Below, piece by piece: positions 33,558-43,920 of a stretch of DNA of 64,000 nucleotides. The position numbers and the translations under genes were made by a program. The notes under the pieces were generated by a model, which saw nothing but the letters and a program-made list of their open reading frames with translations, was not told where the DNA came from and made no database searches. The DNA is from Bradyrhizobium rifense (lineage in GTDB: Bacteria > Pseudomonadota > Alphaproteobacteria > Rhizobiales > Xanthobacteraceae), in contig NZ_VSSS01000013.1 in assembly GCF_008123425.1 (NCBI RefSeq), forward strand, positions 145,811-209,810, in the 5' to 3' direction. Every line of letters begins with the position of its first letter. The stretch's first letter is position 1.

Positions 33558-36500
33558 ATGAAAATGAAACGAAGACTTCTCGCAACCGTCAGCCGACGCT
33601 TGTTGCGGGTTCCGGCATTCGCACTTCTGCTGGCGCCGTTGCTGGTGATCGACCGGGCCGAGGCGGCCTGCACGCCGGTAGCGCCGGTGAACAACGCAGC
33701 CATTGTCTGCTCGGGAAACGTCGACACGCAGCAAGGCGGGGTTACGGGATACGGGACCTTCAACGATAACAACAACACCTACAAGGTCGAAGCGGGGGCG
33801 AACGTTCACGGAAACTTCTTCGGCATTGAGACCGGCTCCGGTGGCGTCGTGGCCAATTTCGGCACAATTGACGGGCCCGACGCGGCCGGCCTCAGGGCCG
33901 GCAACGTGACGGTCTCCAACGCCAGCGGAGCCACGATCTCGGGCTTCAATGGCATTACGGCATCGACGCTCAATCTCGACAATGCCGGAACGATCGCAAG
34001 CGGTCTGCAAGGTCACGGCATTGACGCGAACACGGTCACCGTGAGCAATTCTGGTGCGATCACGGGCGTTGGTGCGGACTCCGTTGGAATCAACGCAACC
34101 ACGGTGAACGTGACTGCGAATACCGGAACGATCGTCGGCGTCGGTTTTGGCGTTTCTGCGACGGCCGATGCGACGATTAGCAATGACAATCTCATTAACG
34201 CCTCCGGCGCAAATGGCGTCGCTGTCGGCGCCTCCGGCACTGCGTCAATCGAGAATCGCGGGATGATCTCCGCATTGGGTACCGGCGGCATTGCGGTTAG
34301 TGCCGGAACGGCCAACATCACCGTCAATACTTCCGACATCATGGGTGCGAGAATCGGAGTAGACGCCCAGACGAATGCAGCGATCAGCAACGGCTCGGGC
34401 TTGATATCGGCGAGCGCCGCAACTGGTGTAGCCGTTCGCGCCGTGAACACCGCTACCATCTTCAACGGGGGAGAGATCAGCGCGAACGCTGCGGGTGGGA
34501 TCGGCATCGAAGCCGGCACGATTGTCCTGTCCGGAAATTCAGGCACGATCTCCGGTGGAAGGAGTGCGATTATCGGCAACGCCGTGACAATCAACAACGG
34601 AGGCAGTATCATATCGACTGGCGCCAATGGTTTGGCCGTCAATGCTTTAACTGTCAGCATCTCCAACGCTGGCGAGATTATTGCGGCTGCTGCGGGGAGC
34701 GTTGCTGTTCTCGCGAACGACGTGACGATCACTGCGAACAGCGGGAAAATATCTGGCGAGTTCGGTGCGATCCAAGCGAATGTCGGCGCAGCAACCGTGA
34801 ACAACAGTGCCGGCGGGTTGATTGAGGCGACCAACGTCTTTGCCACGGCCGTCGATGTTGCCACCACTGCGACCGTCAGCAATGCCGGCACGATCAGAGG
34901 AGGAAGCGTCGCTGGAACGGCGATCAACGCCGCCACTGCGAACGTCGTGAATGCTGCAGGCGGCCTCATTTCTGGTGGTCAGTTCGGTATCAGCGCAAAC
35001 ATTGTCAACGTTGCGAATGCCGGTACGATTGAGTCGACGGGGGCCGGCTTTGCGGTCTTTGCCGAGACTGCGAGCATCAGCAACTCGGGAACTCTCCGCT
35101 CGGCAACCGACGATGCGGTTCACGCGACGATTGCCATGGTCGTCAATAATTCCGGCACGATCGTCGGTGCTTCAACCGCGGCAGGCATTCGGTCCGACGG
35201 GCAGGCCGACGTCGTCAACTCCGGCTCGATCACGGCGAAAACTGCAGTCTTCGCGAGTGGTGCGCTTGATCTTACCAATCTGATGGGCGGGACTATCTCC
35301 GGCGCGATCGAGGGCATCTTTGTCCAGGGGGCTGCTGCGATTATCAATGCCGGCAGCATTTCCGGCGGCCCGTTTGGCATCTCGGCGTCGTCGATGACCA
35401 TTGTCAGCAACACTGGTTCCATCACTGGTAATGTCGGCATCCGGTCAGGCGGCGCAGCGAATATCACGAACGCGGGCACGATCACCGGCACCGGGGGCAC
35501 TGCGATCAAGTTGACCAACGCGGCCGATACGCTGACGCTTTTGCCGGGCTCGAAGATCAATGGCGTGGTGGATTTCGGCTTCGGCAATGACATCGTCAAC
35601 GTCAATCTGGCGCCGAGCAGCAAAGTGTCGTCCTTGACGACTGTCGAGTTGCCGACCTTCATCCACTTCGACGGCACGATCAACACCATCACATCGGGCG
35701 GAAGTTTCAATGGCCCGTCGGTGATATCGGGCACCACACTCGCAACCCTCGACCCCACTGCGCTCGCCCAGACCGACCGCACGCTGATGGACTTTACCAG
35801 CGGCGTGTCCTCGCTGGTGCAGGGCCGGCTGAGCGGCAGCGGCGCGGGCGGCAGCAACATGATGGCGATGGCGTATGCGCCGGAGACGGCACCGGCCGGA
35901 CCTTTCACCAAGGTGCCGAAAAGCCTGTGGACCGATCCGGCGCCGATCACCATCTGGACCAACAGCTTTGGCGGGCAGCGCATCCAGGATGAGACCGCGG
36001 CGACCCTGCGCGCGACCTCGACGGCCTGGGGCGGCGCCATCGGCATCGACCGCAAGGTGCAGCCGAACTGGCTGGTCGGCGCCTTTCTCGGCGGCGGGCA
36101 AGGCGGCCTTTCGGTTGCGCTGAATTCGCAGTCGGTCGACACCAATTACGTGTTCGCCGGCGCCTACAGCCGGTTCGAGTGGGTGTCGCAGTTCTTCGAT
36201 TTCACCATCCAGGGCGGCAATGCCGACAATAAATCGCGGCGGCTGGTGCTCAACAATGCGGCCGTCGGCGGCATGGAGACAGCGACGGCCAGCTACAGCG
36301 GCTGGTACATCAGCCCCGAGCTCGCCTATGGCTACAAGCTCGACATCGGCAATGGCTACCTTCTGACGCCGACGGCGCGGCTGCGCTACGTCGCGGGCCG
36401 GTTCGATGGCTACAGCGAGACCGGCTCCGCGCAAGGGCTGTCGGTCGGCAGCCGCACGCTCCAGGATTTCGAGGAACGCGGCGAGGTCGATCTCTCCCGG

Positions 36501-36779
36501 GTGACGCGCTTCGACAATGGCGAGCTCAAGGCCAACATCCATGGCGGTGTGATCGCGCTCCAGCGCGTGGGCGACACCGGCGTCAACACGGTGCTGCTCG
36601 GACAGGCCCTGTCCTTCGTGACGCCGGGCAGTCGCAGCACGGTTGGCGCCGTCGCGGGCTTCGGCCTCGATTATCGCACCAGCCGCAATCTGTCCGTGTT
36701 CGGCGCCGTGGAGGGCATGGTGATGTCCGACCAGAGCCGCACCGGCACCGCGAAAGGGGGCCTCCGCGTCGCGTTCTGA
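33558..36779 (+). CDS. Autotransporter (type Va) with repeat-built passenger
   Basis: A 1073-residue outer-membrane protein. A long basic N-region leads to a signal ending near 'AEAACTP'. The passenger (about 40-740) is built of about 25 degenerate units centred on 'N-(A/S)-G-(T/S/E)-I', spaced roughly 22-30 residues, as in a beta-helix. The last ~280 residues form the autotransporter beta-barrel, starting near '[12 protein letters not shown]' and ending in Phe ('GGLRVAF'), the expected C-terminal aromatic. It probably acts as an adhesin on the cell surface. ATGs at 33558 and 33564 are both possible. Flanked by LuxR/AraC regulators. Confidence 0.9.
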   Translation: MKMKRRLLATVSRRLLRVPAFALLLAPLLVIDRAEAACTPVAPVNNAAIVCSGNVDTQQGGVTGYGTFNDNNNTYKVEAGANVHGNFFGIETGSGGVVANFGTIDGPDAAGLRAGNVTVSNASGATISGFNGITASTLNLDNAGTIASGLQGHGIDANTVTVSNSGAITGVGADSVGINATTVNVTANTGTIVGVGFGVSATADATISNDNLINASGANGVAVGASGTASIENRGMISALGTGGIAVSAGTANITVNTSDIMGARIGVDAQTNAAISNGSGLISASAATGVAVRAVNTATIFNGGEISANAAGGIGIEAGTIVLSGNSGTISGGRSAIIGNAVTINNGGSIISTGANGLAVNALTVSISNAGEIIAAAAGSVAVLANDVTITANSGKISGEFGAIQANVGAATVNNSAGGLIEATNVFATAVDVATTATVSNAGTIRGGSVAGTAINAATANVVNAAGGLISGGQFGISANIVNVANAGTIESTGAGFAVFAETASISNSGTLRSATDDAVHATIAMVVNNSGTIVGASTAAGIRSDGQADVVNSGSITAKTAVFASGALDLTNLMGGTISGAIEGIFVQGAAAIINAGSISGGPFGISASSMTIVSNTGSITGNVGIRSGGAANITNAGTITGTGGTAIKLTNAADTLTLLPGSKINGVVDFGFGNDIVNVNLAPSSKVSSLTTVELPTFIHFDGTINTITSGGSFNGPSVISGTTLATLDPTALAQTDRTLMDFTSGVSSLVQGRLSGSGAGGSNMMAMAYAPETAPAGPFTKVPKSLWTDPAPITIWTNSFGGQRIQDETAATLRATSTAWGGAIGIDRKVQPNWLVGAFLGGGQGGLSVALNSQSVDTNYVFAGAYSRFEWVSQFFDFTIQGGNADNKSRRLVLNNAAVGGMETATASYSGWYISPELAYGYKLDIGNGYLLTPTARLRYVAGRFDGYSETGSAQGLSVGSRTLQDFEERGEVDLSRVTRFDNGELKANIHGGVIALQRVGDTGVNTVLLGQALSFVTPGSRSTVGAVAGFGLDYRTSRNLSVFGAVEGMVMSDQSRTGTAKGGLRVAF

Positions 36780-36814
36780 GCCGGCATTAGCCCCGGCGGC
36801 TTGAACGCGGCGTT

Positions 36815-36842
36815 GCCGGCCGGGCCCATCCGCCCGGCCGGC
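36815..36842. terminator. Strong GC hairpin after autotransporter
   Basis: GCCGGCCGGGC-CCATCC-GCCCGGCCGGC, 11-bp perfect arms, 36 bases after the autotransporter stop. No T run follows, so it may act with Rho or as an mRNA-end stabiliser. Confidence 0.5.
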
Positions 36843-36920
36843 GCCTCATCCGATCGGAGGATGCCGGTGGCTCTGGATGTGATATGCTCCGGACATTGAT
36901 CACAGAAGCTATTTAGACCC

Positions 36921-38039
36921 ATGCACAGACCGCGGAAGCTGCCCGATCTGGTCGAGTCCATTTACGATGCCGGTCTCGATCCATCGCTGTGGAACGAAGT
37001 CGTCGTGGGCATCCGCGATTTCGTCGGTGGGCAGGCCTGCGGGCTGTTTTCCAAGGATTCGATCAGCAAGTTCGGCGTCACGCATTATTATTGCGGGGCC
37101 GATCCGCACTACATCCAGCTCTATTCGGAAACCCATTCCAAGTTCGATCCGCTGACGATCCTGCCGCCACACGGCCAGATCGTCAGCATCCCCGATCTCG
37201 TCAATTTCGACGAATATCGCCGCGGGCGCTTCTATCAGGAATGGATGCGGCCGCAGGGCTCGCACGATGCCGCCAATGTCGTGCTCGAGAAGTCGAACGC
37301 GAACTGCCCGGTGATGATGACGGTGCTGTCGGGCCGGCGCATGGTCGACGCCGGGATGAAGCACCGGATGTCGCTGATCGTGCCGCACGCCAGCCGCGCG
37401 CTGCTCGTCAACCGCGCCATCAGCTCGCAGCTGACACTGGCAACGGCGCTCGCGGATGTCCTGGACAATCTGTCATCCGGTATCTTCCTGCTCGATTCCA
37501 GCTGCCACGTAGTCCACGCCAATGCGAGCGGCTATGCGCTGCTCGAGGCTGACGACGTGGTCCGCATCGTTGCCGGCCAGCTCGTGACCAGCGGCACCGA
37601 GGCCAATCAGACGTTGCGCGAGGCTTTTGCGGCCCGCGGCGATGCTGCCTCGCTTCTCGCAGGCGGGCACGCGATTCCGCTGCTTTCGCACAAGGGCGAA
37701 CGCTACGTTGCGCATATCCTGCCGCTGTCGTCGGTGCTGCGGAACGGCAGCGAGCGGTCGTCCGATGCCGTCGGCGCGCTGCTGCTGCGCAAGGTCACGC
37801 TCGGCGGGCAGTCCTACGGCGAGCTGATTGCGCGGACCTTCGATCTGACGCCGGCGGAACTGCGCGTGTTCCTGTCGATCGTCGAGGTCGGCGGCGTTCC
37901 GGAGACCTCCATCGCGCTCGGCATCGCGGAGACGACGGTGAAGACGCATCTGCATCGCGTGTTCGCCAAGACGGGCACCGCGCGCCAGGCGGATCTGGTC
38001 AAGCTCGCGGCCGGATTCTCCAATCCACTTGTCAACTAG
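36921..38039 (+). CDS. LuxR-type HTH regulator with PAS-like domain (copy 2)
   Basis: A 372-residue paralogue of the regulators at 30.1 and 38.2 kb. Shared blocks: 'LVESIYDAGLDPSLWNEVV' at the start, 'YSETHSKFDPLTIL', 'FYQEWMRPQGSHDAANVVLEKS' (broken by family), a PAS-like 'LSSGIFLLDSSCHVVHANAS' and the HTH 'TPAELRVFLSIVEVGGVPETS' with 'AETTVKTHLHRVFAKTG'. It lies 141 bp after the autotransporter gene and 110 bp before its closest paralogue. No clear ribosome site precedes the ATG, so it may be weakly translated. Confidence 0.88.
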   Translation: MHRPRKLPDLVESIYDAGLDPSLWNEVVVGIRDFVGGQACGLFSKDSISKFGVTHYYCGADPHYIQLYSETHSKFDPLTILPPHGQIVSIPDLVNFDEYRRGRFYQEWMRPQGSHDAANVVLEKSNANCPVMMTVLSGRRMVDAGMKHRMSLIVPHASRALLVNRAISSQLTLATALADVLDNLSSGIFLLDSSCHVVHANASGYALLEADDVVRIVAGQLVTSGTEANQTLREAFAARGDAASLLAGGHAIPLLSHKGERYVAHILPLSSVLRNGSERSSDAVGALLLRKVTLGGQSYGELIARTFDLTPAELRVFLSIVEVGGVPETSIALGIAETTVKTHLHRVFAKTGTARQADLVKLAAGFSNPLVN

Positions 38040-38149
38040 CTGGTCAATTGGCGCGAAACCGTTGAACCTATCGGTGTCTCGGCCGACTCCATGGAAAAGC
38101 CAGAGGGCATCAACATCTTAAATCCTCGCGCTGGACTATTGACCTTTCA

Positions 38150-39271
38150 ATGCAGCTGACCGCAAAACACTCCGAGCTGATCGAGAGCATCTACGACGCC
38201 GGAATCAATCCGGAGTTGTGGTCCGACGTTGTCGTCATGCTCAACGGATTCTTCGGCAGCCGGGCCTGCGGCCTGATTTCAAAGGACAAGATCAGCAAGT
38301 CCGGATCGACGCATTATTACTGCGGGGTCGATCCGCGCTTCATCCAGCTCTATGCCGACGAATATTCGCAGCATGACCCGCTCGCCAGGCTGCCGCGCTA
38401 CGGCGAGGTCCGCAACATTCCGGATCTCGTGAATTTCGACGAATATCGCCGAGGGCGCTTCTATCAGGAATGGCTGCGTCCCCAGGGATGTGCCGACGTC
38501 GCGAATGTGGTGCTGGAACAGGCGAGCTCGCCGTGCCCGATGCTGATGACGGTCATCCCGGGCAGGGAGATGCTGGACGCGAAGATGCGTGCGCGCATGC
38601 AACTCGTCGTTCCCCATGCAAGCCGCGCCCTGATGATCAACCGGACAATCGAGCGGAAGCAACAGAAGGCAATCGCGCTTGCCGATGTCGTGGATCGATT
38701 GAGTGCCGGCGTGATCCTGCTCGATGCCGCCTGCAACATCGTCCACAGCAATCCGGCGGCCGAGGCGATCCTGGACGGGGACGACGCCTTGCGGTCCGTC
38801 AACGGCCGCCTGCTGGCGAGATCGCCCGACGCGAACGCAGCGCTGCGCAACGCCTTTCGTGACGAAGCGGAAGTGGTCGCTGCCGCGTCCGCGGACCGCA
38901 ACATTTTGCTGACGTCAAGCGACGGATCGCATCACATCGCCCGTGTGATCGCGCTGCCCTCGCTGCTGCGGGAGGGGAGCGCAGGGCGCGCCTGTGGCGC
39001 CATTGGCGCCCTGTTCGTCTGGAAAGCGAAGCTCGACGCGCGCTCTTGCGCCGGGCTGATCGACCGCACGTTCGAGCTCACGCCTGCGGAACTCAAGGTT
39101 CTCCAGTCGATCGTCGACGTCGGCGGCGTGCCGGAGACGGCCGACGCGCTCGGTATCGCAGAGACGACTGTGAAGACGCATCTGCATCGCGTGTTCGCCA
39201 AGACCGGTACGAGCCGCCAGGCCGACCTCGTCAAGCTCGCGGCAGGTTTCTCCAACCCGCTGGTTCACTGA
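38150..39271 (+). CDS. LuxR-type HTH regulator with PAS-like domain (copy 3)
   Basis: A 373-residue close paralogue of the gene before it, a tandem duplication. The N-terminus 'LIESIYDAGINPELWSDVV', the block 'FYQEWLRPQGCADVANVVLEQ' and the C-terminal 'AETTVKTHLHRVFAKTGTSR' are nearly interchangeable with copy 2. Divergence is greatest in the PAS-like middle, as expected if the copies sense different signals. A short hairpin (CTGACG-CAT-CGTCAG, 39268-39282) overlaps its stop codon. Targets unknown. Confidence 0.88.
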   Translation: MQLTAKHSELIESIYDAGINPELWSDVVVMLNGFFGSRACGLISKDKISKSGSTHYYCGVDPRFIQLYADEYSQHDPLARLPRYGEVRNIPDLVNFDEYRRGRFYQEWLRPQGCADVANVVLEQASSPCPMLMTVIPGREMLDAKMRARMQLVVPHASRALMINRTIERKQQKAIALADVVDRLSAGVILLDAACNIVHSNPAAEAILDGDDALRSVNGRLLARSPDANAALRNAFRDEAEVVAAASADRNILLTSSDGSHHIARVIALPSLLREGSAGRACGAIGALFVWKAKLDARSCAGLIDRTFELTPAELKVLQSIVDVGGVPETADALGIAETTVKTHLHRVFAKTGTSRQADLVKLAAGFSNPLVH

Positions 39272-39490
39272 CGCATCGTCAGCGCTGAACAAAGCATCAG
39301 CGCCGCGCCTACAATTTCATCATCAGAATGTTATCGCGCGTCATTCGTTTGGGTGACGCGATTTGCTGCGTTCTCTCCTACGAGAGATCACACGACTTGT
39401 TGTCGTCGCGTTCGATTCTTGTGTGAAGCAACTCACAGCGGCTGGAAGTGAATTCCATCAATTTCGCTTTCAGGTTGAGAGGAGATCGTC

Positions 39491-39748
39491 ATGCGAACAA
39501 CGGCACGGAGCCTGGTTTGGAAGTTCCACGACGTTTTCGATCGCATGATCGCAACGCTGCATCAGCAGCGTGCAATCGAGGCGCGGCGCGTATTGCAGCG
39601 CTACCGCCACCTGCTGGAAACGCAGCACGAAACGTCGCCTTTGAATGAAGTCAATTTTGTCTGCAGTGAAGAGGAATTTTCAGAAAATGCCTATCAATCT
39701 GATGCGCGCGAGCGCGGAGCCAGCCACCCCAGTCTCGCGCGCGCGTAA
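39491..39748 (+). CDS. Small basic hypothetical protein, 85 aa
   Basis: ATG with GAGAGGAGA upstream, a strong ribosome site. The product starts with a basic amphipathic helix ('SLVWKFHDVFDRMIATLHQQ', then 'EARRVLQRYRHLLE') and ends with an acidic to polar tail ('SENAYQSDARERG'). It reads like a common short Rhizobiales protein of unknown function. Its last 62 bases overlap the next gene in another frame. Confidence 0.65.
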   Translation: MRTTARSLVWKFHDVFDRMIATLHQQRAIEARRVLQRYRHLLETQHETSPLNEVNFVCSEEEFSENAYQSDARERGASHPSLARA

Positions 39749-39920
39749 CGGCAACGTTGTCGCGATTGCGCTCACCGCCGCGCTCGTCACCCTTCAGCTG
39801 GCCGGCCTCATCATGCTGGAACGATCGCACGCGCATGCCATGCAGGTGTCGTTTCCGCGCGAGCCTGCAAGTTGTGCAGAAGGCGCCGCCGCACCGGTCA
39901 CGCAGATTCCCTATGATTGA
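39687..39920 (+). CDS. Small single-TM hypothetical protein, 77 aa
   Basis: One hydrophobic helix ('VVAIALTAALVTLQLAGLIML') followed by a His-rich turn ('ERSHAHAM') and a polar C-terminus. GAGGAA sits 10-15 bases before the ATG at 39687; an ATG at 39702 would shorten the overlap with the previous gene. It ends 14 bases before the TauE-type gene, so the three may be an operon. Confidence 0.5.
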   Translation: MPINLMRASAEPATPVSRARNGNVVAIALTAALVTLQLAGLIMLERSHAHAMQVSFPREPASCAEGAAAPVTQIPYD

Positions 39921-39934
39921 TTGGAGGGCAGACT

Positions 39935-40663
39935 GTGCCTGACATCACGACACTGCTGCTCCTCAGCGCCGCCGTATTCGCCGGAGCCTTCGTCTCGGGG
40001 CTCTCGGGCTTCGCATTTTCCGCCGTCGCGGGCGCGATCCTGCTGCGGGTGTTTCAGCCGCTGGAGGCCGTACCGTTGATGATGGCGTGCAGTATCGGCG
40101 TGCAGGCGACCAATCTGTGGGCGCTTCGGCGCAGCATCCGCTGGGAGGGAAGTCTGTTCCTGATCATCGGCGGGTTGATCGGCGTTCCCATTGCGGTCTC
40201 GCTGTTGCAGTCGACCGACACGCATCTGCTTCGGCGCGGCTTTGGTGTCGTCGTGGCCCTCTATGCCGCCTATATGCTGCTGCGGCCGACGCTGGTGACG
40301 GCGAGTGAGGCCGTCGGCCGTCACTGGGTTGCGCTGATCGGATTCGGAGGAGGGCTGGTCGGCGGGCTCACCGCCATGCCCGGCGCGATCCCGACGATCT
40401 GGTGCGACATGCGTGGCATGCCCAAGAGCGAGCAGCGCGGCCTGGTGCAGCCGTTCATCGCCGCGATGCAGCTGTTTGCGATCACCCTGCTGGTCGGACA
40501 CCAGGACCTGTCGTCAAAGGTGTTCGTCGACCTCGCAGTCAGCCTGCCGGCGCTGTTCGCGGGATCCGCGCTCGGTGTGATCGCCTTTCACCGGGTCAAC
40601 GAGACGGTCTTTCGCAAGACCGTGCTCGTTCTGTTGCTGATCTCAGGGATTTCCCTGATTTAG
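39935..40663 (+). CDS. TauE/SafE-family permease
   Basis: A 242-residue inner-membrane protein with about eight hydrophobic segments. The two half-repeats of the family are visible as 'FAGAFVSGLSGFAFSAVAGA' and 'LIGFGGGLVGGLTAMPGAIP'. The GTG at 39935 is the start, with GGAGGG six bases upstream. Members export or import sulfonates, sulfite or other small anions. The final bases overlap the convergent RND gene stop. Substrate not inferable. Confidence 0.87.
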   Translation: MPDITTLLLLSAAVFAGAFVSGLSGFAFSAVAGAILLRVFQPLEAVPLMMACSIGVQATNLWALRRSIRWEGSLFLIIGGLIGVPIAVSLLQSTDTHLLRRGFGVVVALYAAYMLLRPTLVTASEAVGRHWVALIGFGGGLVGGLTAMPGAIPTIWCDMRGMPKSEQRGLVQPFIAAMQLFAITLLVGHQDLSSKVFVDLAVSLPALFAGSALGVIAFHRVNETVFRKTVLVLLLISGISLI

Positions 40664-43600
40664 TGCCCGGGGACTTCGTGGTTAAGGCCCTGAACCGGTG
40701 CCACGCTGCTGCCGCTGCCGTGATGCACCAGCGGCTTCATGCCGGTGACGGTCCGCAGCAGCACATAGAACACCGGCGTCAGGAACAGGCCGAACACGGT
40801 GACGCCGATCATGCCCGAGAACACCGCGACGCCCATGGCACGCCGCATCTCAGAGCCGGCGCCGGTCGAGAGCACCAGCGGCAGCACGCCCATGATGAAG
40901 GCCATCGACGTCATCAGGATCGGACGCAACCGCAGCCGGCTCGCTTCGATCGCAGCCCTTATCGGCGTGCGCCCTGCGAATTCGAGCTCGCGCGCGAATT
41001 CGACGATCAGGATCGCGTTCTTGGCGGAGAGGCCGACGAGGACGATCAAGCCGATCTGGGTGAAGACGTTGTTGTCGCCCTTGGAGAGCCAGACGCCGAA
41101 CATCGCGGCCAGCAGACCCATCGGCACGATCATGATGATCGAGAGCGGCAGGGTGAGGCTCTCGTAGAGCGCCGCCAGCACCAGGAACACCAGCAGGATC
41201 GCCAGCGGGAACACCCAGAGGCCGGAATTGCCGGCGATGAACTCCTGATAGGTCAGGTCGGTCCATTCGAAGGCAAAGCCGGGCGGCAGCGTCTCCGCCG
41301 CGATCCGCGTCGCCACCTCCTGCGCCTGGCCCGACGAGAAGCCGGGCGCTGCGGCCGCATTGATGTCGGACGACAGAAAGCCGTTGTAGCGGATCGCGCG
41401 CTCAGGCCCCGCGCTCTGGCGGATCGTGAGCAGCGCCGACAGCGGCACCATGTCGCCCGAGGACGAACGCACCTTCAACTGCCTGATGTCGTCGGCCCGC
41501 GCGCGGAACGGCGCATCGGCCTGCACATAGACCGAGTAGGTGCGGCCAAACTTGTTGAAGTCGTTGACGTAGTAGGAGCCGAGATAAATCTGGAGCGTGT
41601 TGAACACCTCCGTCACGGGCACGCCAAGCTGCAGCGCCTTGGTGCGGTCGATGTCGGCGAACAGCTGCGGCACGTTGACCTGGAAGCTCGAGAACACGCC
41701 CGCGATCTCCGGCGCTTTCTGCATCGCCGCCATGAACGCCTTGGTCGCGTCGTTCAGCGCCTCATAGCCGAGCCCGGCGCGGTCCTCGATCTGGAGCTTG
41801 AAGCCGCCAATCGTGCCGAGGCCGTTGACCGGCGGTGGCGGGAACATGGCGATGAAGGCTTCCTGGATGCCTGAGTATTTCTTGTTGAGATCGGCCGCGA
41901 TGGCATTTCCGCTCAAGGCCGGGCTCTTGCGCTCGTCGAACGGTTTCAGCGTCGAGAACACGATGCCGGCGTTGGATGAATTGGTGAAGCCGGCGATCGA
42001 CAGGCCTGGGAAGGCGACCGAACTCTCGACACCAGGCTGCGTCAGCGCGATGTCGCTCATCTTGCGGATGACCTCTTCGGTGCGATCGAGCGCTGCACCG
42101 TCAGGCAGCCGCGAGAAACCGACCAGATATTGCTTGTCCTGGCCCGGCACGAAGCCGCTCGGCACCTGCTGGAACAGGAAGGCGGTGACGCCGACCAGGA
42201 CCACGTAGAGGCCCATCACGGCGGCCTTGCCGGAGATCACCTTGGTGACGGTGCCGCTGTAATTCTCCGAGGAGCGCGTAAAGGCCTTGTTGAAGCCGCG
42301 GAAGAACCAGCCGAGGCTCTTTTCCATGATGAGCGTCAGCCGGTCCTTCGGCTCGTTGTGACCCTTGAGCAGCAGCGCCGACAGCGCCGGCGACAAGGTC
42401 AGCGAGTTGACGGCCGAGATCACCGTCGAGATCGCGATCGTCAGCGCGAACTGCTTGTAGAACTGTCCGGTGAGGCCGGAGATGAAGGCGAGCGGCACGA
42501 ACACGGCGATCAGCACCATTGCGATGGCGATGATCGGGCCGGAGACCTCGCGCATGGCCTGATAGGTGGCGTCGCGCGGCGAGAGCCCGCCCTCGATGTT
42601 GCGCTCGACATTCTCGACCACGACGATGGCGTCGTCGACGACGATGCCGATCGCGAGCACCAGCCCGAACAGGCTGAGCGCGTTGATGGAGAAGCCGAAC
42701 AGGTGCATCACCGCGAAGGTGCCGACGATCGACACCGGCACCGCGAGCAACGGAATGATCGAGGCGCGCCAGGTCTGCAGGAACAGGATCACGACCAGCA
42801 CCACCAGCGCGATCGCCTCCAGCAGCGTGTGGATCACGGCCTCGATCGAAGAGCGCACGAATTGGGTGGGATCGTAGACGATCTGGTAGGACACGCCCTC
42901 CGGCATGTTCTTCTTGATCTCGGCCATGGTGGCGCGGACGTGGTCGGAGATTTCCAGCGCGTTGGAGCCCGGCGCCTGGAAGATCGGGATTGCGACCGCC
43001 TGCTTGTTGTCGAGCAGCGAACGCAGGCCGTATTCGGACGCGCCAAGCTCGATTCGCGCGACGTCGCGCAAGCGTACGACTTCGCCGCGCGAGCCGGTCT
43101 TGACCACGATGTCGCCGAACTGCTCCTCGTTCGCAAGGCGGCCTTCCGCATTGACGGACATTTGCAGGTCGATACCCCTAACGTTGGGGGAGGAGCCGAC
43201 CACGCCGGCTGCGGCCTCGACGTTCTGCGCCTGGATTGACTTGACGATGTCGTTCGCGGTCAACCCGTGCTCGGCCGCCTTCTGTGGATCGACCCAGACC
43301 CGCATCGAATAGTCGCCGGCGCCATAGAGCTGGACGTCACCGACACCGTCGATCCGCGCCAGGCGGTCCTTGACGTTGAGCACCGCGTAGTTGCGCAAAT
43401 ACGTCATGTCGTAGCGGTTGTTGGGCGACAAGAGATGCACGACCATGGTGAGGTCGGGCGAGGACTTCTTGGTGATGATGCCGAGCTGGCGCACGACCGC
43501 CGGCAGGCGCGGTTCGGCCTGCTGCACGCGGTTCTGCACGAGCTGTGTCGCCTTGTCGGGATCGGTGCCGAGCCGGAACGTCACCGTCAGCGTCATCGCG

Positions 43601-43863
43601 CCGTCGGTGGTGGCCTGGCTCGACATGTACAGCATGCCCTCGACGCCGTTGATCTGCTCCTCGATTGGCGTCGCCACCGTTTCCGCGATCACCTTGGGAT
43701 TGGCGCCGGGATAGGTCGCGCGCACCAGCACCGAGGGCGGCACCACGTCCGGATATTCCGAGATCGGCATCGCGAACAGCGAGATCAGGCCTGCGAGGAA
43801 AATCAGGACCGAAAGAACGCCGGCAAAAATCGGACGATCAATGAAGAACTTTGAAAGATTCAT
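40660..43863 (-). CDS. RND multidrug efflux pump, HAE-1/MexF-like
   Basis: A 1067-residue inner-membrane transporter with the AcrB/MexF order: N-terminal 'FFIDRPIFAGVLSVLIFLAG', the periplasmic porter domain with 'YPGANPKVIAETVATPIEEQINGVE' (split across PN1), TM4 'GIVVDDAIVVVENVERN' carrying the proton-relay Asp pair, and a duplicated second half with 'KNAILIVEFA'. It works with the adaptor encoded just upstream to expel drugs, dyes or aromatic compounds. No outer-membrane factor gene is next to it, so it must borrow one. Likely repressed by the divergent TetR. Confidence 0.92.
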   Translation of the reverse strand: MNLSKFFIDRPIFAGVLSVLIFLAGLISLFAMPISEYPDVVPPSVLVRATYPGANPKVIAETVATPIEEQINGVEGMLYMSSQATTDGAMTLTVTFRLGTDPDKATQLVQNRVQQAEPRLPAVVRQLGIITKKSSPDLTMVVHLLSPNNRYDMTYLRNYAVLNVKDRLARIDGVGDVQLYGAGDYSMRVWVDPQKAAEHGLTANDIVKSIQAQNVEAAAGVVGSSPNVRGIDLQMSVNAEGRLANEEQFGDIVVKTGSRGEVVRLRDVARIELGASEYGLRSLLDNKQAVAIPIFQAPGSNALEISDHVRATMAEIKKNMPEGVSYQIVYDPTQFVRSSIEAVIHTLLEAIALVVLVVILFLQTWRASIIPLLAVPVSIVGTFAVMHLFGFSINALSLFGLVLAIGIVVDDAIVVVENVERNIEGGLSPRDATYQAMREVSGPIIAIAMVLIAVFVPLAFISGLTGQFYKQFALTIAISTVISAVNSLTLSPALSALLLKGHNEPKDRLTLIMEKSLGWFFRGFNKAFTRSSENYSGTVTKVISGKAAVMGLYVVLVGVTAFLFQQVPSGFVPGQDKQYLVGFSRLPDGAALDRTEEVIRKMSDIALTQPGVESSVAFPGLSIAGFTNSSNAGIVFSTLKPFDERKSPALSGNAIAADLNKKYSGIQEAFIAMFPPPPVNGLGTIGGFKLQIEDRAGLGYEALNDATKAFMAAMQKAPEIAGVFSSFQVNVPQLFADIDRTKALQLGVPVTEVFNTLQIYLGSYYVNDFNKFGRTYSVYVQADAPFRARADDIRQLKVRSSSGDMVPLSALLTIRQSAGPERAIRYNGFLSSDINAAAAPGFSSGQAQEVATRIAAETLPPGFAFEWTDLTYQEFIAGNSGLWVFPLAILLVFLVLAALYESLTLPLSIIMIVPMGLLAAMFGVWLSKGDNNVFTQIGLIVLVGLSAKNAILIVEFARELEFAGRTPIRAAIEASRLRLRPILMTSMAFIMGVLPLVLSTGAGSEMRRAMGVAVFSGMIGVTVFGLFLTPVFYVLLRTVTGMKPLVHHGSGSSVAPVQGLNHEVPGH

Positions 43864-43920
43864 GGCTTTGCCCCTGCGCGAGAGACAGCTCTCCCGGACC
43901 CCCGGGACGCAGGCTAACGC

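Noticed and set aside
39333-39365. Imperfect dyad (ATCGCGCGTCA and TGACGCGAT) after LuxR copy 3
   Set aside because: Arms differ by a two-base insertion and no T run follows; it may be chance.
40643-40658. Palindrome TCAGGGA-TT-TCCCTGA at the end of the TauE gene as a terminator
   Set aside because: It lies within coding sequence and has only TTTA nearby; too weak to call.
40402-41874. 490-codon plus-strand frame opposite the RND gene
   Set aside because: Antisense shadow of the pump gene, with His/Arg/Asp-rich low-information sequence.
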